A stretch of 64,000 nucleotides of DNA, taken from Citrobacter sp. (GTDB lineage: Bacteria > Pseudomonadota > Gammaproteobacteria > Enterobacterales > Enterobacteriaceae). The stretch is from NCBI GenBank assembly GCA_019415335.1, contig DXKH01000056.1, positions 1 to 64,000 on the forward strand, read 5' to 3'. The notes under the pieces were generated by a model. It made no database searches, had not been told where the DNA came from, and saw nothing but the letters and a program-made list of their open reading frames with translations. The translations under genes and the position numbers were made by a program. Each line of letters begins with the position of its first letter. Position 1 is the first letter of the stretch. Of this stretch, positions 9,844-18,621 are shown one piece after another.

Positions 9844-11035
9844 ATTCCTCCAGCATCTGTTGACCACTGTATGCCGCACGGCTGCGATCGCGAAAGGTGC
9901 TGAGCGACGTGCCAAAAACGGTCTGGGCGATCCGGGCTTTCCCCATCTGCACCAGTTGCAGCACCTCTTCGGCGGTAAACGTTTTTCCGCCCGACTTGTG
10001 CAGCACCTCTTGCGCCGCGTCGCTGTGGGTGGCGATCACCGGCACGCCGATTGACAACGCTTCACATAAAATCAGCGGGTAGTTGTCCACACGGGAGCTG
10101 AACACCAGCGCGTCCATTTGGTTGAGCGCGCTCATCAGCTTGCGTTTGTCGGTTTCGAAACCGTGATTCACCACGTTTGCCCCGTCAAACGGCGAGAATT
10201 TGCCAAAGGTATGCAGTTCAACCTTGTCGCCCAGCGCCATCATGTCGCGCACCAGACGCTGATTGGTTTTTCCGTCATAGCGCAGGTCATGAGCCACAAT
10301 CGCAATTTTCGGTTTCCCCTGCGTCTCATTGACCGGAGACAGCTCCGCCAGAATCGCTTCGGTCGCCACATCAATACCGTTATTGATAATGCGGCAGCGC
10401 CCCGCGCCGTACAGGCTGTTAAACGCATCGGCAACGTGTTGACTGGGAGAGATAAACTGGCAGCCCAGCGCCAGTATCTGGCGGAACAACTGACGTTTTC
10501 CGTCGACCAGCTCATGCGCACGGTCAACGTTCACCGGCGGGTAATTGCTCAGCGTCGGACATTTCTGGCAACCGGTTTTCCACCCCTCACAGCCATCGGT
10601 AAAGGCGCAACGCCCGGTCACACTCCAGTGATCGTGCAACGTCCAGACCAGCGTGACGTCCGGCTTGTGGTTTTTCACCTTTTCGCAGAACGCCACCACG
10701 TCAGCCAGATTCAACCAGTAGCTGTGCAGAACGTGAAAATGCAGCACCAGCGGGCCCGGTGTGCGAGTCACGGTACGGTAGAGATTATTCAGATTGCCAA
10801 ACAGATCGCGATTGAACAGACGAAACAGGGCGATATTGGCCACTGACGTCAGACGCGGTGTCTGCTTAATAACATGGGAATAGTGGCTATGGCTGACGCT
10901 CTTTTTCCCGCCCTTGCCGTAGCCGTAGATAAATTGCGAAGCCAGCCCTTTTTGCAGCGCGCGCTGATGCAGATCTAATGCCACTCCAGCCGCACCGCCT
11001 TCCGCCAGTCGCACATTAAATTGCAGAATGTTCAT
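9818..11035 (-). CDS. wcaC: Colanic acid glycosyltransferase WcaC
   Basis: A GT4-type glycosyltransferase of 405 residues, the E. coli length, taking part in colanic acid repeat assembly. The C-terminal donor-binding motif EALSIGVPVIAT is clear. A cysteine-rich segment with several closely spaced cysteines (CAFTDGCEGWKTGCQKC) lies mid-protein and might bind metal; that is inference. The start overlaps the wcaB stop by four bases and the end overlaps wcaD by 26, so translation is coupled on both sides. Confidence 0.92.
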   Translation of the reverse strand: MNILQFNVRLAEGGAAGVALDLHQRALQKGLASQFIYGYGKGGKKSVSHSHYSHVIKQTPRLTSVANIALFRLFNRDLFGNLNNLYRTVTRTPGPLVLHFHVLHSYWLNLADVVAFCEKVKNHKPDVTLVWTLHDHWSVTGRCAFTDGCEGWKTGCQKCPTLSNYPPVNVDRAHELVDGKRQLFRQILALGCQFISPSQHVADAFNSLYGAGRCRIINNGIDVATEAILAELSPVNETQGKPKIAIVAHDLRYDGKTNQRLVRDMMALGDKVELHTFGKFSPFDGANVVNHGFETDKRKLMSALNQMDALVFSSRVDNYPLILCEALSIGVPVIATHSDAAQEVLHKSGGKTFTAEEVLQLVQMGKARIAQTVFGTSLSTFRDRSRAAYSGQQMLEEYVSFYQNL

Positions 11036-11520
11036 TTAATTACCTTAACCCGGGCCTTCTCGCCCACCACCAGCGCATTGTCCGGGATGCTGTCGAGCAC
11101 CACGCTGCCTGCGCCAATCGTCACGTTATTTCCGATGCGGATATCACCCAGCAGGATCACGTTGGCACCCAGCTCCACGCCGTTGCCAATCACCGGACAA
11201 GCCAGGCTCTCCGCTCCACGATTGCCGAGAGTGACGCCATGGCGAATCGTAAAATCGTCACCGGCTACCACGTTTTTGTTGATCACGACGGCATAACCGT
11301 GATGAATGGTGAAGCGTCGTCCGATGGTGGCCGCCGCCTGAATTTCATAGCCAAACAGACATTCGGTTACCAGTCGATACAGCACCAGCACCGGCGCAGC
11401 CCACAGATTGTTCAGCACATTTTTCTTGCGCCAGACAGAGCAGAAATGGGCGACCCGGTAGGCCAGCACCATGCAGCACGGGCGTAGACTCCAGCTGTTC
11501 GCACGGATATCTTCCAGCAT
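11032..11520 (-). CDS. wcaB: Colanic acid O-acetyltransferase WcaB
   Basis: A 162-residue hexapeptide-repeat acetyltransferase related to serine acetyltransferase CysE. Signatures include FTIHHGYAVVIN, FTIRHGVTLGNRG and IGNGVELGANVILLGDIRIGN. It probably acetylates a fucose of colanic acid. Start ATG 11520 follows the wcaA stop by two bases. It is coupled to wcaC by an ATGA overlap. Confidence 0.92.
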   Translation of the reverse strand: MLEDIRANSWSLRPCCMVLAYRVAHFCSVWRKKNVLNNLWAAPVLVLYRLVTECLFGYEIQAAATIGRRFTIHHGYAVVINKNVVAGDDFTIRHGVTLGNRGAESLACPVIGNGVELGANVILLGDIRIGNNVTIGAGSVVLDSIPDNALVVGEKARVKVIK

Positions 11521-11522
11521 GC

Positions 11523-12365
11523 TTAACGTCCTCGCAGTCCGTCAGCCAGACGCTTGCCGTTACGCAGTGAAAACAGCGTCAGCAGCGTGCGCCAGGTCAT
11601 GCGCTTGTTGCGGATCTGGTAGAGCGTGAACAGCTGATATTTCTTGCTGGCGCGATCGAATTTATCTTTGTGCTTGCGATAAAAATGGAAGTAGCCGGAA
11701 AATTTCTTCGGCGATGAAGTGATCTGCATTTCGCCATGATTGATGTGCAGGATCTGCGTCGCCTCCTCCACCTTCCACGGCTCGCCGTACTCCACCACCA
11801 TTCGCAGAAAGATGTCGTAATCCTGCGCGGCTTTCAGTTCGGTATCGAACAGGCACTCTTTAAACCGCCACGCCCAGGTAAAGACCTGATTACCAATGAT
11901 GTTGCGCTTGTAAAACAGATGACGTGAGTAAGGGGATTTCGGATACAGCGGCAGGCTCGCCGGCTGCGAGTACACCTCGCCTTCGCAGACATAATCGTTG
12001 GCGTACAAAAATGCGTGGGTCACCAGTTGATGTTTATGCGCAAGGAACACGCTCAGACGGTTTGGCGTCCACTCGTCGTCATCATCAATGCCGGTGATGT
12101 AATGTCCTTGCGCCTGGACGATGGCCTGATTACGCACCGCGCAGGCGCCAGAGTTGATCGCATTATGGGTGTAACGTACGCGCGGGTCGTTTAATCCCTC
12201 AACAAATTGCTGGAGCTGTTCATAAGAGGAAGAGCAATCATCAACAATGATCATCTCCCAATGGGGATAGTCCTGGCGCAACACCGATTTAATCGCCCGA
12301 ATGGCGAGCTGCTGCCGGTTCCAGGTTGGCATATAAATGGAAATCAATGGCTTGTCTGTTTTCAT
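11523..12365 (-). CDS. wcaA: Colanic acid glycosyltransferase WcaA
   Basis: GT2-family glycosyltransferase with the N-terminal motif SIYMPTWNR, nucleotide-binding VDDCSS and a DDDDEW acidic cluster near residue 96 that would carry the metal-binding DxD. A second ATG six bases upstream (12371) is possible. The downstream ATG is preferred because the GGGA ribosome site then has a seven-base spacing and the protein starts MKTDKPLIS, like E. coli. This gives 280 residues (E. coli 279). A 135-bp gap with REP sequence separates it from wzc. Confidence 0.91.
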   Translation of the reverse strand: MKTDKPLISIYMPTWNRQQLAIRAIKSVLRQDYPHWEMIIVDDCSSSYEQLQQFVEGLNDPRVRYTHNAINSGACAVRNQAIVQAQGHYITGIDDDDEWTPNRLSVFLAHKHQLVTHAFLYANDYVCEGEVYSQPASLPLYPKSPYSRHLFYKRNIIGNQVFTWAWRFKECLFDTELKAAQDYDIFLRMVVEYGEPWKVEEATQILHINHGEMQITSSPKKFSGYFHFYRKHKDKFDRASKKYQLFTLYQIRNKRMTWRTLLTLFSLRNGKRLADGLRGR

Positions 12366-12383
12366 ATTCATTTCCCAGGAAGT

Positions 12384-12472
12384 CTGGCCGGATGGCCCAA
12401 CGTGTAAGCCAGATAACGCGTTTACGCCGCCATCCGACAGTTATGCCTGATGGCGCTTCGCTTATCAGGCCG
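12384..12472. repeat. REP element pair between wzc and wcaA
   Basis: Two imperfect REP palindromes face each other (GGCCGGATGGC ... GCCGCCATCCGAC and GCCTGATGGCGCTTCGCTTATCAGGC). They occupy the only sizeable gap between the export genes wza-wzb-wzc and the assembly genes, where they could set differential mRNA stability. Confidence 0.8.
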
Positions 12473-12500
12473 ACTGAATTAGCGGGCCATTCACGATTTT

Positions 12501-14663
12501 TTATTTTGTGTCTGACTTGTATTCGTACTCGTAGTACCCGTAATCCTGATACCCGGTGGCGCGACGGAAGATGGAGTTGAGGATCACCCCTTTCACCTGA
12601 ATGCCGTTTTGCTCAAAGCGGCCCAGGCTGGTTTCCACTTCTTTCAGCGTGTTGACGGCATAGCGGGCGACCATCAGCGTCGTGCCTGCGTGGCGTCCGA
12701 CAATCGCGGCGTCGGTGACGGCCAGGATTGGCGGCGTATCGATTAGCACCAGGTCATAGTGGCTACTCGCCCAGCGCAACAGCTCGCCAAAGCGCTCGCT
12801 CATCAGCAGTTCAGACGGGTTTGGCGGTACCTGACCGCGCGGTACAAGGTCAAAATTAGGAATGGACGTCGGTTTCGCGCAGGAGGCGATATCCCCTTTG
12901 CCCACCAGAATGTCGGACAGGCCGTTGACGTTGTTGGTGCCGAGCAGTTCGTGGGTATAGCCTTTACGCATATCGCAGTCGATCAGCAGCACGCGCTTGT
13001 TGGTCTGGCTGATCACCGCCGCAAGGTTGGCGCAGACAAAGGTTTTCCCGATAGATGGACTGACCCCGGTAAGCATCAGGACATTGTTTTGCGCCTGCAT
13101 CATGGCGAAGTGGAGACTGGTACGTAGGCTGCGCACGGCTTCAATCGCCAGATCGGTCGGGTTGCCCACAGCCAACAGTTGACTCTGCTTGTAACGTTTA
13201 ACGCCCTTAATGGTCTTGACGCTATCCCGCGCTTTCTGCCATTCCGACAGCGGAATGCTGGCATAGACGCTGATGCCATTCTCTTCCAGCACCTGCGGGC
13301 TTTCGATACCACGGTTGAGCAGTGAACGCAGCAGCACGCCAACGATGGAGAGCATCAGGCCCAGAATGATGCTGCCAAGAATGATCAGCGCTTTTTTCGG
13401 CTTCAGCACGCCGGGTTGGGCAATGGCCGGGTCGACAATACGTACGTCACCCACGGTGCTGGCCTCGGTGATCTTCAGCTCCTGCTGTTTGTTCAGCAGT
13501 TGCATGTAGACCTGCTGGCCCGACTCAACGTCACGCGTCAGGCGCACAATCTCCTGCTGCGTTTTCGGCATCGCCGTCACGCGTCCGTTCAGTTTGGCTT
13601 TTTCATCTTCCAGCGCCTGACGTTTTTCCAGCAGCGTGCGGTACGCCGGGTGCGCTTTGGTGAAGAGCTTGGAAATTTCCGCTTCTTTAAAGGTCAGTTC
13701 GTTGAGCTGCGCGTCGATGTTAACCATCGAGTCCAGCACCGCTTTGGCTTCCAGCGGTAAGTCGACGGAGTCTTTATCCTGGCGGAAAGCATTGAGTTTG
13801 TTTTCCGCTACGTCCAGACGGTTTCGGACTTCCGGCAGTTGTTTCGCCAGGAAGGCCAGGCTCTTCGCTGCCTCTTCTGATTTACGCTCAACGTTCTGTT
13901 CCAGGTAGTTGCGGGTAATACTGTTGAGGATGTCGCGGATCTGTTCGCGATCCTCACCGGTAAAGCTCAGGCTGAGCACCCCGGTATCTTTACCGTTTTC
14001 CGCCACCGTCAGATTGTTTTGCAGGTTATTGATCATCCCCAGCGTGGAGAATTTGGTGACGGTAAATTCGGTATCCGGGCGGGCATGAATTTCACTGACC
14101 ACCAGCGTAACGCCGTCTTTACTCAGGGTTTGACCGAGTTGACCGCGCGCGCTGAACCCACCGTCACTGCTGAGCTCATAGCTTTTATCGTTCAGCACCT
14201 TGAGGGTGAAGATCTGCTCGTTCATCCCTTTCGGCAGGGTAAAAGTAGTGACTTTTGCCGATTCATTCTGCCGCCCCATCAGCCGTTCCCAGCCCGCGCC
14301 AAACAGCGGGAAGGTGTTTTTGGTGACCGAAATATCCAGATCCAGATCGTCCACCGTTTTGCCTAATACCAGACGCGACTGGATGAGCTGAATTTCCGCT
14401 TCCGAGGCGGGCGGCTTGTTGGATAACGCAGAACCGATATCCTGTACCAGCGAGTTGCCGGTGTTTTGTTCAATCTGTACCAGCGCATCCGCACTGTAGA
14501 TAGGCGTAGCGAAGAGCGTGTAAATCACTGCGCACAGCGCAAAAACCGCCGTGATGCCCAGCACCCACCAGCGCGCTTCGATGACGGTTCCCACCAGGCG
14601 ACCAATATCGATCTCATCGTTGCCCGTTACCGGAGCGGCAGACTGTTTTACTTTTTCTGTCAT
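12501..14663 (-). CDS. wzc: Tyrosine autokinase Wzc, colanic acid chain-length and export regulator
   Basis: Inner-membrane polysaccharide co-polymerase with a cytoplasmic BY-kinase domain. It works with Wza and Wzb to polymerise and export colanic acid. The N-terminal Wzz domain has a span near residues 32-52 and a second near 425-445. The kinase carries Walker A GVSPSIGKT, Walker A' LLIDCDMRKG and Walker B LVLIDTPP. The C-terminal tail is a cluster of six tyrosines (YQDYGYYEYEY) that is autophosphorylated. ATG 14663 gives 720 residues, the E. coli length, and overlaps the wzb stop by one base (TAATG). Confidence 0.96.
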   Translation of the reverse strand: MTEKVKQSAAPVTGNDEIDIGRLVGTVIEARWWVLGITAVFALCAVIYTLFATPIYSADALVQIEQNTGNSLVQDIGSALSNKPPASEAEIQLIQSRLVLGKTVDDLDLDISVTKNTFPLFGAGWERLMGRQNESAKVTTFTLPKGMNEQIFTLKVLNDKSYELSSDGGFSARGQLGQTLSKDGVTLVVSEIHARPDTEFTVTKFSTLGMINNLQNNLTVAENGKDTGVLSLSFTGEDREQIRDILNSITRNYLEQNVERKSEEAAKSLAFLAKQLPEVRNRLDVAENKLNAFRQDKDSVDLPLEAKAVLDSMVNIDAQLNELTFKEAEISKLFTKAHPAYRTLLEKRQALEDEKAKLNGRVTAMPKTQQEIVRLTRDVESGQQVYMQLLNKQQELKITEASTVGDVRIVDPAIAQPGVLKPKKALIILGSIILGLMLSIVGVLLRSLLNRGIESPQVLEENGISVYASIPLSEWQKARDSVKTIKGVKRYKQSQLLAVGNPTDLAIEAVRSLRTSLHFAMMQAQNNVLMLTGVSPSIGKTFVCANLAAVISQTNKRVLLIDCDMRKGYTHELLGTNNVNGLSDILVGKGDIASCAKPTSIPNFDLVPRGQVPPNPSELLMSERFGELLRWASSHYDLVLIDTPPILAVTDAAIVGRHAGTTLMVARYAVNTLKEVETSLGRFEQNGIQVKGVILNSIFRRATGYQDYGYYEYEYKSDTK

Positions 14664-15109
14664 TATTTTACCTGCTCTGCGTTCAATGCCTGCGCCCACT
14701 GGCGAGCAGACCGTTCAAGTAAGGCGTACACCGCTTCAAACGCCTCACGGCTTTTGCGATATGGGTCGGGGATTTCGCGCTCATCGTCCCAGTGACCGAA
14801 AAGCATGACCTTGCCACGCATCTCGGGCGCCAGTTCGTGCAGAGAGGCGATATGTCTTTTTTCCATCGCCAGGATCAGGTCATAGCCCCGACACAGTCGT
14901 CCGGTGACCTGCCGTGCGCAGTGCCCTTCGAGAGAAAGTGCATGACCGGCTGCGACACTCATCGCCGAGGCGTCAGCGCCTTTTCCCACCAACGCGCCCA
15001 GACCGGCGGATTCCACCGTTATCTGCGGGTGATACTGTTTAAGCAGACGTTCTGCCGTCGGGGAACGGCAAATGTTCCCCACGCAAACCACTAATATTTT
15101 GTTAAACAT
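14663..15109 (-). CDS. wzb: Low-molecular-weight protein-tyrosine phosphatase Wzb
   Basis: Dephosphorylates the Wzc tyrosine tail, a cycle needed for colanic acid production. The P-loop CVGNICRS (nucleophile Cys 9) lies at the N-terminus and the general-acid motif DPYRKS near residue 115. At 148 residues it is one longer than E. coli Wzb. It is coupled to wzc and lies five bases after wza. Confidence 0.95.
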   Translation of the reverse strand: MFNKILVVCVGNICRSPTAERLLKQYHPQITVESAGLGALVGKGADASAMSVAAGHALSLEGHCARQVTGRLCRGYDLILAMEKRHIASLHELAPEMRGKVMLFGHWDDEREIPDPYRKSREAFEAVYALLERSARQWAQALNAEQVK

Positions 15110-15114
15110 GACGA

Positions 15115-16251
15115 TTACCAGTTATGAAGGTCGCTGGCCGTATCCGTCATGTAACGGACACCGCTGATGGTCGGCAGCAACTGATTGATCAGACGGTTCC
15201 AGCGCGCGACCGGTGCGGTGGTGACATACACCACGTCATACGGCTGCAGACGGAATTCCGTCGCCATGACCAGAGAGGTCGCATCAGACATATCGAGCTG
15301 ATAGATGTTGGCAATCTTGCCGCCTGGGCCTTTGCCTTTCAGCGGACGGATCACGAAGATGCCGCTGGCGTTGGAGGTGGTCAGATCGATACCTTCGGCG
15401 TTACCCAGCGCTTCGGTCAGCGTCATGCCGCTGAAGTCCATTTTGAGGGTGCTCTGTTTTTTCACTTCACCCATCACGAACACTTTCAGGTCGTCGTTGC
15501 GCGGTACATAGAGGATGTCACCCGGATAGAGCAGACGGTTCTGGCTGAGATCGCCGTTTTGCATCAGCGCCTGCAGTGAAATACGTTGTTCTTTGCCCTT
15601 GTGCGTCAGCACCACGTTGCGCCAGTCGGCTACTTCCGTCAGGCCACCGGCGGCGTTAATGGCGTCCAGCACGGTCAGCGGCACGTTGGTGATCGCCTGT
15701 TGTCCGGATTTATTCACCTGCCCGGAGATGTAGGCTTTTTGCGAACGGAAAGCGGCGATATTAACGTCCACCTGCGGGTCAGCAATGTACTTCGCTAAGC
15801 GCCCGGTAATATCACTGCGGATTTCTGCCAGGGTTTTTCCGACCACACTGACCTTGCCGATGTAGGGATAGAACATGGTGCCATCAGGCTGAACCCAGTT
15901 GCCGGTATCGCTGGAGCTACGGTATTGACCCGCAGGCGTGGTGAGTTCCGGGTGATCCCAGACGGTCACACTCAGCACATCCCCCGCCCCGACGCGGTAC
16001 TGATAGCTGGCGAGCTCCTGGTCCAGCGACATATTCGGCTGGGCAACATTCGGACGCGGACGTAATTGCTCAACCAGTCGCGGCGTGAGTGGATACACAT
16101 TCACCATCCGGTCGAGATCAAAATCAGCGTCTTGCTGTTTAATCACGTCTTTACCCATCGTAGACATATTACTACCCGGAAGTACGGTGCAACCACTTAT
16201 CAAGGTTACCGACACCAATAATGGCATCAATTTCATTTTGGATTTCATCAT
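15115..16251 (-). CDS. wza: Outer-membrane polysaccharide export lipoprotein Wza
   Basis: Octameric outer-membrane channel for colanic acid. The 378-residue protein has a signal peptide ending in the lipobox LISGC (lipidated Cys 21), a polysaccharide-export (PES) domain around residues 88-170 ([21 protein letters not shown]) and SLBB-type domains after it. The C-terminal amphipathic segment ([15 protein letters not shown]) forms the outer-membrane helical barrel in the E. coli structure. It is the first gene of the operon, preceded by a long leader with JUMPstart. Confidence 0.96.
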   Translation of the reverse strand: MMKSKMKLMPLLVSVTLISGCTVLPGSNMSTMGKDVIKQQDADFDLDRMVNVYPLTPRLVEQLRPRPNVAQPNMSLDQELASYQYRVGAGDVLSVTVWDHPELTTPAGQYRSSSDTGNWVQPDGTMFYPYIGKVSVVGKTLAEIRSDITGRLAKYIADPQVDVNIAAFRSQKAYISGQVNKSGQQAITNVPLTVLDAINAAGGLTEVADWRNVVLTHKGKEQRISLQALMQNGDLSQNRLLYPGDILYVPRNDDLKVFVMGEVKKQSTLKMDFSGMTLTEALGNAEGIDLTTSNASGIFVIRPLKGKGPGGKIANIYQLDMSDATSLVMATEFRLQPYDVVYVTTAPVARWNRLINQLLPTISGVRYMTDTASDLHNW

Positions 16252-16927
16252 TGATTATTTATCACTTTGGCAGAGTAATTATCCTGTGCAATTTAAATAG
16301 CAACTTCGCCGTACACATTTACATTGCAGTTAATTGAAAAGAAATTTAACTGGCATCAGTCCTAAAAAAATTGAATTCATCCGTAAGCTATTGACAGAAT
16401 AATGCAGACTCGTCATCAGGCGTTCAGGCACGCTACCGCCCCTGGCTTTTTAGCTACCAATACACTGATTAGATTATGTTTTTGTAAGCCTTGTCATTTC
16501 GCGTTTTTGTCGTAACAGAGAAAGTGTTAAGGCATTCTGAATGTCAGCCATTAATGAACCGGGATCCCACGTAATATATTTTCGCTTCCATCATTAACGC
16601 TGGAAGAATTGTTACAGCTAACGTAATTGCAGGCAAGGTAACAAGCCTGCTATTCTCCGTTTTTAAGATTAATATTAAGCGATATATTGGCCTGTTTTTA
16701 GGAATTACTTGATGTTGACAGAATCTATTTTCGCCCTTCACCCTGCGATATTTCCTAAATAGTTTTTGCTATATTTAATTATTCCCGGCAGAAACTTTAT
16801 GGTTATTTTCAGTGCGAAAAGCCTGGTGAATACATGAGAAATCCCTTCTCGCCATTGCATTTTCCGCCCGCTTTATCCATGATCGAATTGTGACAATTGT
16901 CATATAACGAAAGGTATTACGTTTACT
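16252..16927. promoter_or_regulatory. Divergent regulatory region wza / yegH
   Basis: This 676-bp gene-free stretch is AT-rich and holds the colanic operon leader (JUMPstart/ops at 16429-16467) and the yegH promoter side. A degenerate RcsAB-box-like segment, minus-strand CAAGTAATTCCTAA near 16697-16710, resembles the right half of TAAGAATATTCCTA; this is a weak match. A perfect 12-bp palindrome TGACAATTGTCA (16891-16902) lies 25 bases upstream of yegH. No protein-coding gene is supported. Confidence 0.5.
16429..16467 (-). promoter_or_regulatory. JUMPstart sequence with ops element upstream of wza
   Basis: On the minus strand this reads CAGTGTATTGGTAGCTAAAA followed by GCCAGGGGCGGTAGCGTG. It is the conserved JUMPstart of enteric polysaccharide operons and ends in the ops element GGCGGTAGCGTG (16429-16440). 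ops pauses RNA polymerase and loads the antiterminator RfaH, allowing transcription through this ~16-kb operon. It lies about 180 bases upstream of the wza start. Confidence 0.93.
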
Positions 16928-18511
16928 ATGGAATGGATCGCCGATCCGTCAATCTGGGCCGGACTGGTCACGCTGGTCGTGATCGAATTAGTCCTCGGCA
17001 TTGATAACTTAGTCTTTATTGCCATCCTCGCAGAAAAACTGCCACCTGCGCAGCGCGACCGTGCGCGTGTCACCGGGCTTATCCTGGCAATGCTGATGCG
17101 CCTGCTGCTGCTGGCGTCGATCTCGTGGCTGGTCACGCTGACCAAACCGCTGTTTAGCGTGCAGGGGTTGAGCTTCAGCGCCCGCGATTTGATCATGCTG
17201 TTTGGGGGCTTCTTCTTGCTGTTTAAAGCCACGATGGAGTTGAACGAACGACTCGAAGGGAAGGACAGCAATAACCCCACCCAGCGCAAAGGGGCGAAAT
17301 TCTGGGGCGTGGTGGCGCAAATTGTGGTGCTGGACGCCATTTTCTCGCTCGACTCCGTGATCACCGCTGTCGGTATGGTGGATCACCTGGCAGTGATGAT
17401 GGCGGCGGTGATTATTGCCATCAGCCTGATGCTGCTGGCAAGTAAGTCACTCACCCGCTTTGTGAACAGCCACCCGACCATTGTCATCCTCTGTCTCAGC
17501 TTCCTGCTGATGATCGGCTTCAGCCTGGTGGCTGAAGGCTTCGGTTTCCGGATCCCGAAAGGGTATCTGTACGCCGCCATTGGCTTCTCAGTGATGATCG
17601 AAGCGCTGAACCAGTTGGCTATCTTTAATCGTCGTCGCTTCCTGTCGGCCAATCACACCCTGCGTCAGCGGACAACCGAAGCAGTGATGCGCCTGCTAAG
17701 CGGGCAGAAAGAAGAAGCCGAACTGGATGCGGAAACCGCCTCGCTGCTGGTTGACCATGACGACAGCCAGATTTTCAACCCGCAAGAGCGTCGGATGATT
17801 GAGCGCGTGCTCAACCTCAATCAGCGCACCGTCAGCAGTATTATGACCTCACGCCACGACATCGAGCATATCGACCTCACCGCACCGGAAGAGGAGATTC
17901 GCGCGCTGCTGGAAAAAAACCAGCATACGCGACTGGTGGTGACCGGCGGTCACGATGAAGAAGATCTGCTCGGCGTGGTGCACGTTATTGACCTGCTGCA
18001 GCAGTCGCTGCGCGGTGAACCGCTCAACCTGCGGGTATTGATTCGTCAGCCACTGGTGTTCCCGGAGACGCTGCCGCTGCTTCCGGCGCTGGAGCAGTTT
18101 CGCAATGCGCGGACGCACTTCGCCTTTGTTGTGGATGAATTTGGCTCGGTAGAAGGGATTGTGACACTGAGTGACGTCACGGAAACCATCGCCGGTAATC
18201 TGCCGAACGAGGCAGAAGAGATCGATGCCCGCCATGATATCCAGAAAAATCCGGACGGTTCGTGGACCGCAAACGGCCATATGCCGCTGGAAGACCTGGT
18301 GCAATATGTTCCGCTGCCGCTCGATGACAAGCGGGAATACCACACCATTGCGGGCCTGCTGATGGAAGAATTACAGCGCGTGCCGAAGCCGGGGGAAGAA
18401 GTTCAGGTGGGCGATTATCTGCTCAAAACGTTGCAGGTGGAAAGCCATCGCGTACAGAAGGTTCAAATTGTGCCTTTACGCCATGACGACGAGATGGATT
18501 ACGAGGTTTAA
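16928..18511 (+). CDS. yegH: YegH, TerC-family membrane protein with CBS and CorC domains
   Basis: Inner-membrane protein of 527 residues (E. coli YegH 527). Residues ~1-235 form a TerC-like bundle of about seven spans with conserved acidic residues ([29 protein letters not shown]), a pattern linked to metal-ion transport. A linker leads to a CBS pair (~290-420, [17 protein letters not shown] ... [15 protein letters not shown]) and a C-terminal transporter-associated CorC/HlyC domain. The exact substrate is unknown; metal efflux or exoenzyme metalation is inferred from TerC relatives. It stands alone and is divergent from wza. Confidence 0.92.
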   Translation: MEWIADPSIWAGLVTLVVIELVLGIDNLVFIAILAEKLPPAQRDRARVTGLILAMLMRLLLLASISWLVTLTKPLFSVQGLSFSARDLIMLFGGFFLLFKATMELNERLEGKDSNNPTQRKGAKFWGVVAQIVVLDAIFSLDSVITAVGMVDHLAVMMAAVIIAISLMLLASKSLTRFVNSHPTIVILCLSFLLMIGFSLVAEGFGFRIPKGYLYAAIGFSVMIEALNQLAIFNRRRFLSANHTLRQRTTEAVMRLLSGQKEEAELDAETASLLVDHDDSQIFNPQERRMIERVLNLNQRTVSSIMTSRHDIEHIDLTAPEEEIRALLEKNQHTRLVVTGGHDEEDLLGVVHVIDLLQQSLRGEPLNLRVLIRQPLVFPETLPLLPALEQFRNARTHFAFVVDEFGSVEGIVTLSDVTETIAGNLPNEAEEIDARHDIQKNPDGSWTANGHMPLEDLVQYVPLPLDDKREYHTIAGLLMEELQRVPKPGEEVQVGDYLLKTLQVESHRVQKVQIVPLRHDDEMDYEV

Positions 18512-18520
18512 CGCTAAACG

Positions 18521-18605
18521 GTGCCGGATGGCGCTAACGCTTATCCGGCCTACAATCCCGTTTCCAGGCCGGATAAGTGTGTAGGCCGGATAAGACATCC
18601 GGCAC
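18521..18605. repeat. REP element cluster between yegH and asmA
   Basis: Three REP half-units (GTGCCGGATGGCG, CTTATCCGGCCTAC, GTAGGCCGGATAAG) in alternating orientation fill the space between the convergent genes yegH and asmA. This is a typical BIME position and can serve as a mutual 3'-end barrier. Confidence 0.85.
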
Positions 18606-18621
18606 AACACGACCAGTCTAA

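Noticed and set aside
16697..16710. RcsAB box for the colanic promoter
   Set aside because: Only the right half agrees well with the consensus (about 9 of 14), so it is mentioned within the regulatory region but not called as a separate site.
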